This document shows positions 7,601 through 11,933 of a stretch of DNA of 11,933 nt, piece after piece (position 1 is the first letter of the stretch; each line of letters opens with the position of its first letter). The stretch is from DSM-111022 sp043424535. Lineage in GTDB: Bacteria > Bacillota > Bacilli > Lactobacillales > Aerococcaceae. The translations under genes were made by a program, and so were the position numbers. The notes beneath the pieces were generated by a model. It saw only the letters and a list, made by a program, of their open reading frames with translations, was not told the DNA's origin and made no database searches. The stretch is from NCBI GenBank assembly GCA_043424535.1, contig JBHWOV010000045.1, positions 1 to 11,933 on the forward strand, read 5' to 3'.

Positions 7601-8299
7601 GCTTTACGTGGTCAAATTGACCGCATTGATACTATTAGTCACCAAGGTCAACAATATTTAGAGGTGATTGATTATAAATCGAGTCGTAGAAGTTTTGATT
7701 TAGTAAATGTGTATTATGGATTGGATTTACAAATTCTCACTTATTTAGATGTTGCGTTGAATAATTATCCCAATAATCTATCATTGGGTGGCTTCTATCA
7801 ACCGATACGACAGGCGACGCTTGAAGGAACAGAAGAGACATTCAATCAACCAGAATCGCGTTGGCAAGATTATTTAGAAAAAAATCGTTTAGAAGGATTA
7901 GTGACTGTTGATTCCGATACATTGAAAGAAATGGATGATACATTGGATATATCACCAAAAAGTCAAATTTTTCCAGTTAAGTTGAAAAAAGATGGACAAT
8001 ATGATGCTTATTCAAGTGCTTATTCTGCTGACCAATTAAATTTATTGCGTCAATATATTCGCCACTTATTTCAACAAGCCGGAGAGGCTATGCATAGTGG
8101 GAATATCGCTTTGGAGCCATTTAGAGATGAACGCTTTACGCCGTCATTGAAATATCCTTGGCGTATTATTGCAGGTTTTGATCCAACTATCCATTTTAAT
8201 GTGTATCGCGAAAAAACAGTCGCCAAAAAACAAGTTTTAGATCAGATAAAAAATGCATTAAATCAAAACGGGGAAGGAGAAGCCGATGATACCGATTAA
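4697..8299 (+). CDS. rexB: ATP-dependent helicase/nuclease subunit AddB (RexB type)
   Basis: This is the B subunit of the AddAB/RexAB complex, which unwinds and resects double-stranded DNA ends until Chi is met and then supports RecA loading. The start is TTG and the protein has 1200 residues. The N-terminal helicase-like half is degenerate: where Bacillus AddB has a GxSGSGKT loop, this protein reads GDLSVDKKS (8-16). This implies no ATP hydrolysis, as in lactococcal and streptococcal RexB. The conserved LGMDNQTIPK segment lies near 632-641. The C-terminal RecB-family nuclease is intact, with Asp975 in GQIDRID, Asp992-Tyr-Lys994 in VIDYKSS, then the YGLDLQILTY helix. The iron-sulfur cysteines are absent: Asp830 replaces the first (QDPYSHF), and Ser1150, Tyr1153 and Ala1159 fall where the C-terminal C-x2-C-x5-C would be. 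It overlaps addA by 14 bases, so the two subunits should be made together. The name addB is equally valid. Confidence 0.95.
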   Translation: MSLQFILGDLSVDKKSPLIQHILSIYERNPEAIIYYIVPEHLKFDMEAFLLEMIQKERQSDRSAMINIQVASFSRLVWFLMPKKSKHSIQITDTGLIMLVQQILHECEDELVVFRGQIKYQGFAKQLTELFNELYEGHVATEDLSTLLKDNDLSTLSGLNQADHLQNQRIKELMMLYDRFIQSVHHLNIADYQIYEDLHQYLNEIGHLPNHYFIIDHYYYFDAHQMNTVIDLALTSENVWITLPIQSKYLNSTNYQPMFETFKQTYQQVNALCRQFNIPLLPDIDLDKPLFDYDNEILAIAEQFKEVHLLKETITQEPINFELKSLELKQYDNIQSEVKHISNQIHQLVAIEGYRYQDIVVVARDLSLYQTVIPAYFKMNQIPYFYDHATAMAEHPFVQLIETICNLNTYHAQITDIISFLKSPLINVPLQETGLQYDDDEMFDESMHRLSILENILLKNGYYSYRFSNPNFEWYTSEEDVLYIDSLGRATSITEYQMALYYREFILKNVFEAFKDFETTLLGSDAASWLYQLIVDLKVRDAMIALRDEAIEIGDVEQSRQHEQVWDVFVDLLDEFHLLFSELEIVFSDFEKLILIGLTEATYHIIPPTLDQVVVTNMESPQTHPARICFVLGMDNQTIPKVKEQTSLLSNDERSQIREELLPHQILSDTSQLNMSQELFLMYRILLKATEKLYLSYSVGNLETVNEISPYLNQLTQITPLSVSVVSDQNLGERKLIQSDFGRYNMLRELVMRLYQYENKYFEQPTQILLQLAHLLDTHQLNNQRTFQEILMAIQSTAILPTKIDSEIAQALFGKNLNLSVSNLEQYYQDPYSHFLVYGLKLRERDLFEMNSQLSGDYFHDFMDQFIQVLLQQYTRLSDLSNQEIIRLSKQVNDRLINDYKYRILESHPRFSAIHSQMNQELLRLIEILKIHDQNLQSKTLATEALFGMNPKYPLKGYAIPLSKGGRLALRGQIDRIDTISHQGQQYLEVIDYKSSRRSFDLVNVYYGLDLQILTYLDVALNNYPNNLSLGGFYQPIRQATLEGTEETFNQPESRWQDYLEKNRLEGLVTVDSDTLKEMDDTLDISPKSQIFPVKLKKDGQYDAYSSAYSADQLNLLRQYIRHLFQQAGEAMHSGNIALEPFRDERFTPSLKYPWRIIAGFDPTIHFNVYREKTVAKKQVLDQIKNALNQNGEGEADDTD

Positions 8300-11200
8300 A
8301 CCAAATAATTCGACCTTTAATGATGAACAATGGCAGGCCATTCATCAAAAGGGTGGCAATATTCTTGTCGCTGCTTCTGCAGGATCTGGTAAAACAACCG
8401 TTTTGATTGAGCGGATTATTAATCAGATTTTATCTGGTTATGCTGAAGTGGATGAATTACTTGTTGTCACTTTTACGGAAGCAGCAGCTCGAGAAATGAA
8501 GGAACGTTTAGAAAAACGATTAAAAATGGCAGTGAATCAATCGAATGCCGAAGAACAATCACTACTGATGGAGCAATTGCGAAAAATAAATAGTAGTGAT
8601 ATTAGAACACTTCATAGTTTTTGTTTAAAAGTAATCCAACAATTCTTTTATGTCAAAGATATGAACCCAAATTTTGACTTAATGACCGATGAAACCCAAT
8701 TATTACTGATTCAAAGGCAAGTATGGGAAGACATCGTTGCTAGATTGAATAAAAATCCACAGCAATGGCAGGCTTATCAACGCTTATTAACTATTTTCGG
8801 TGATGGAAGAAGTGATGATGCGCTCTTTGAAAATATTCGTCGAATTTATTTATTTGCGATGGCAAATCCAGATCCACAAGAATGGTTGCAGAAAAGCATC
8901 CGATTGTATCAAGAAGACCTGGATTTTACTAAAACAGATCTTTTTCAACAAATTTTAAAACCGAGCCTATTAGATACCACTCAAAATATTATCAATATAT
9001 TAAATAAAGCGCTCGATCTATTAGCCACATGTCAAACAGAGATTATCGATAAATATTTATCTGTATTAGATAATCAAAAACAATTAGTTCAATCCATCTA
9101 TGAAGCCACTTTGGACAATGAGCTTTCGAATGTGATGGCAATGGTTCAAAATATTTCGATTGGGACTTGGCCACGAAATAGTAAGAAAAATGAAGATCAT
9201 GATACCATCAATGAAATGAAAACTTTACGAGACCAGGCAAAAAAATCGATCGAAGACCAGTTGATGAATCTATTTCCATATGAAGCAACAACACAAAAGG
9301 AAATAGAAAACAATACGAAAACAATTATCGAAGATTTAGTCTCTTTAACGCAACTTTTCATGGATAAATTTAGAGAAGAAAAGTCGCATCGTGAATTAAT
9401 GGATTATACGGATCTTGAACATATGACGCTCTCATTATTAACGATTCAGGATAAAGACACGGGAGAAAAGTCAGCGAGTTTAGCAGCAAGATACTATCAA
9501 GAACATTTCGCAGAAATTTTAGTTGATGAATATCAAGATATTAATGATATTCAAGGAGAAATTATTTATTGGCTTTCTAAAGAATCTGTCCCTGAAAATA
9601 GTGGAAATTTATTTTTAGTTGGAGATGTTAAACAGTCAATCTACGGATTTAGAATGGCAGAGCCAAGTTTATTCTTACAAAAGTATCAAGACTATCAACA
9701 AGAAGCAGAAAATCACCTGATATTGCTCAATCGAAATTACCGTTCACGTCCTGAAGTATTAGAGTTTACAAACTTTTTATTTGAGAGAATAATGGATGAA
9801 AAAGTTGCGGAAATGAATTATACAGAACAAGAATTTCTTATACCTGGGAATAAGACTTTCATTGATCAAAGTTCCGAATCTAAAAGAAATACCCAGCTTT
9901 TATTGTCATTAGATGACGAAGAGGAGGGCGCTTTGGATGAGGATGATTCATTAAAACAAGTTGATAAAGAAATCCATCTTATTGCTCAAGATATTTTAAA
10001 ACGTATCGAAAATAATGAGGAGATCTATGATAAAGAACAACAAGTCAATCGGCCGTTAACATTTAAAGATATTACGATCCTTACCTCAGCTAAAAATGTC
10101 TTTTTACCAGTACAACAAATCTTTTCACAATATAATATTCCTATTTTATCACAGAAAGTGGAAAGTTATTTTCAACGTCAAGAAGTACAAATTATGCTGG
10201 CCTTATTAAAAGTTATCGATAATCCCATACAAGATATTCCGCTAGTAGCTGTCTTGCGTTCTTATTTTGTAGGGCTATCCGATAATGATTTGGCTAAGAT
10301 TCGTGTGCATCATCAAACAGGTAGTTACTATGAAGCAGTCTTATCTTATCTTGAAGAAGATAATTCAGAGCTCATTGACGAATCATTAAGATTAAAACTT
10401 TGCCAATTTAAACAACAATTGAATCGTTGGCGACAACAAGTGCAGTCAACACCTTTAGTGGATGTCATTTGGCAAATATATTTGGAAACAAGTTATTTAG
10501 ATTTTGTGGGTGGTTTAGAAAATGGCCATCAGCGTCAAGCAAATCTTCATGCGCTTTATCAACGAGCGGTGGATTTTTCAAATGGCCAATTTAAGAGTTT
10601 GTCTGGTTTTATTCATTATATTGAACAAATGATGGAGACAGAACAAGATTTGGCAGAACCTGTTTTAATTGATTCAAATCAAAATGTCGTCCGATTAATG
10701 ACCATTCATGCCAGTAAGGGATTAGAATTTCCAATTGTTTATATTATGAATGCGAATAAAAACTTTAATCTTAGAGATGCACAAAATAAGATTATTTTAT
10801 CAAAACATTATGGCATCAGTACGGATTATTTTGATATTAAACATCATCTACAATATCATTCACTCACTAAAACAGCGATGAAAATGGAACAAACGAAAAG
10901 ACTGAAAGCCGAAGAAATGCGTAAATTATATGTTGCACTCACACGAAGTGAACAATTATTGATTATTGTTGGTACGATTAAATCTCAAGAGAAATGGGAG
11001 GCAGATATTTCGCAAATACAACAGCTAACAGATAGAGAATCATTATTAGCAAGTGATTCTCTTCGCAGGTCAGCTAATTCATGGTTAAAATGGATTCAAC
11101 AAGCGATAGCTGTTGGCGATCATTGGCAAGGTAAAAGTAAAATCAAGCTTCAAGATATTGATATTCATTTTTATCCATACTCATCGATAGCTGAAGGGAT

Positions 11201-11933
11201 GCCGCTGGTTGATTATCATCAAACTTCAGGCAAATTTACTGAGCGTTTCATCAATGACCTAAACCGAACGTCGTCAGTGTCTAATGCAAGCATGAAAACA
11301 GTACAAAATTTATTAACTTATGAATATCCCTTTAAATTAGCGAATCATACATCAAGTTATCAGTCAGTATCAGAATTGAAGCGACTTTATGAAGAACCTC
11401 GCATCGAGAAATTGTCTTATTATACAGATCGTCGCGCCAATAAAGATACGATTCCTAATGAGGAGACGCCATCAAGTATTCAAGGGATTCGTTACACTGA
11501 GGATACCTTTAATGAACCACGTTTTATTAATGATGAACAAATTCAAGCAACTGATCGCGGTACTGTCACTCACTATTTATTACAATTACTTGATTTTTCA
11601 GTATTTGAAGATAATACAACCGATGAAGCTTTTGAAGCAGAATTGCAACGCTTATTAGCTGAAGAAGTCATTAGTCAAAAAGACCTTTCTTTAGTAAAAA
11701 AAGAGCAAGTGCTCACTTTTCTAAAGTCGCCACTTGCCAAGAAAATGATTGCGGCCTCATCACAACTTCAACGAGAGCATGCATTTTCATTTTCAATTCC
11801 TGCTCAAGAAATGTTTTATCAGCAAATTCCTGAATCACAACTTCAAGAATTAGCAGGTAATCAATTGTTGATTCATGGTGTAATTGATAGTTTTATTGAA
11901 TATGAAGATCATCTTGTGTTAATTGGAACATGG
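8286..11933 (+). CDS. addA: ATP-dependent helicase/nuclease subunit AddA (RexA), 3' end beyond window
   Basis: This is the motor subunit of AddAB/RexAB, a superfamily 1A 3'-5' helicase with a C-terminal nuclease. I translated it by eye as 1216 uninterrupted codons with no stop or frameshift, and it continues past the edge. The usual length is about 1230-1250, so little is missing. Helicase motifs are complete: Q-motif region FNDEQWQAI (11-19), Walker A ASAGSGKTT (30-38), Ia TFTEAAAREM (62-71), Walker B VDEYQD (413-418), III GDVKQSIYGFR (446-456), IV NYRSRPEVL (484-492), V TIHASKGLEFP (806-816) and VI LYVALTR (881-887). The nuclease domain keeps His1096 (RGTVTH) and Asp1201 (GVID), but the position of the catalytic Asp-Tyr-Lys reads Gly1214-Thr-Trp1216. 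The start is ATG with AAGGAGA (8274-8280) five bases upstream, inside the addB end. Equivalent name: rexA. Confidence 0.95.
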   Translation, partial: MIPIKPNNSTFNDEQWQAIHQKGGNILVAASAGSGKTTVLIERIINQILSGYAEVDELLVVTFTEAAAREMKERLEKRLKMAVNQSNAEEQSLLMEQLRKINSSDIRTLHSFCLKVIQQFFYVKDMNPNFDLMTDETQLLLIQRQVWEDIVARLNKNPQQWQAYQRLLTIFGDGRSDDALFENIRRIYLFAMANPDPQEWLQKSIRLYQEDLDFTKTDLFQQILKPSLLDTTQNIINILNKALDLLATCQTEIIDKYLSVLDNQKQLVQSIYEATLDNELSNVMAMVQNISIGTWPRNSKKNEDHDTINEMKTLRDQAKKSIEDQLMNLFPYEATTQKEIENNTKTIIEDLVSLTQLFMDKFREEKSHRELMDYTDLEHMTLSLLTIQDKDTGEKSASLAARYYQEHFAEILVDEYQDINDIQGEIIYWLSKESVPENSGNLFLVGDVKQSIYGFRMAEPSLFLQKYQDYQQEAENHLILLNRNYRSRPEVLEFTNFLFERIMDEKVAEMNYTEQEFLIPGNKTFIDQSSESKRNTQLLLSLDDEEEGALDEDDSLKQVDKEIHLIAQDILKRIENNEEIYDKEQQVNRPLTFKDITILTSAKNVFLPVQQIFSQYNIPILSQKVESYFQRQEVQIMLALLKVIDNPIQDIPLVAVLRSYFVGLSDNDLAKIRVHHQTGSYYEAVLSYLEEDNSELIDESLRLKLCQFKQQLNRWRQQVQSTPLVDVIWQIYLETSYLDFVGGLENGHQRQANLHALYQRAVDFSNGQFKSLSGFIHYIEQMMETEQDLAEPVLIDSNQNVVRLMTIHASKGLEFPIVYIMNANKNFNLRDAQNKIILSKHYGISTDYFDIKHHLQYHSLTKTAMKMEQTKRLKAEEMRKLYVALTRSEQLLIIVGTIKSQEKWEADISQIQQLTDRESLLASDSLRRSANSWLKWIQQAIAVGDHWQGKSKIKLQDIDIHFYPYSSIAEGMPLVDYHQTSGKFTERFINDLNRTSSVSNASMKTVQNLLTYEYPFKLANHTSSYQSVSELKRLYEEPRIEKLSYYTDRRANKDTIPNEETPSSIQGIRYTEDTFNEPRFINDEQIQATDRGTVTHYLLQLLDFSVFEDNTTDEAFEAELQRLLAEEVISQKDLSLVKKEQVLTFLKSPLAKKMIAASSQLQREHAFSFSIPAQEMFYQQIPESQLQELAGNQLLIHGVIDSFIEYEDHLVLIGTW

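Noticed and set aside
11389..11658. Forward open frame of 89 codons
   Set aside because: It is in a different frame entirely within addA, has no ribosome-binding site, and its product has no recognisable features.
8286..11933. Possibility that addA is a pseudogene, since the nuclease motif is altered
   Set aside because: There are 1216 uninterrupted codons with every helicase motif intact, so the gene looks expressed and selected; only the nuclease site is in doubt.

Overview
The window is an AT-rich, densely packed stretch of a low-GC Firmicute chromosome. All genes lie on the + strand and all look like core housekeeping genes. The set (primase, housekeeping sigma factor, TrmK, Nif3-like protein, tripeptidase T, AddB, AddA) points to Bacilli. 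The AddB protein lacks both the Walker A loop and the four iron-sulfur cysteines of Bacillus AddB, as the RexB proteins of Lactobacillales do, so I favour Lactobacillales. I cannot name a genus from the sequence alone. There are no tRNAs, rRNAs, CRISPR arrays, insertion sequences or phage genes.

Bases 1-1650 hold the end of the macromolecular-synthesis operon. The 3' end of dnaG (helicase-binding domain) is followed after 11 bases by rpoD (sigma-A), and a near-perfect 13-bp hairpin with a short, interrupted T tract closes the unit. Bases 1651-1781 hold a second, larger inverted repeat and then an extended -10 promoter.

Bases 1782-4594 form a three-gene operon: trmK (tRNA m1A22 methyltransferase), a short-form Nif3-like dinuclear-metal protein overlapping it by ATGA, and pepT 13 bases further on. 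It ends in a C5/G5 hairpin. The 152-base gap before the next gene also holds an 8-bp-arm palindrome of operator size.

Bases 4697-11933 hold addB (rexB, TTG start) and addA (rexA), which overlap by 14 bases. addA is open to the right edge of the window. Together they encode the helicase-nuclease that processes double-strand breaks for RecA. All AddA helicase motifs are intact and the AddB nuclease motif is intact. At the very edge of the window, however, the AddA nuclease motif that should read Asp-Tyr-Lys reads Gly-Thr-Trp in the exact aligned position. This is the most unusual observation here. I found no sign of a wholly new system.
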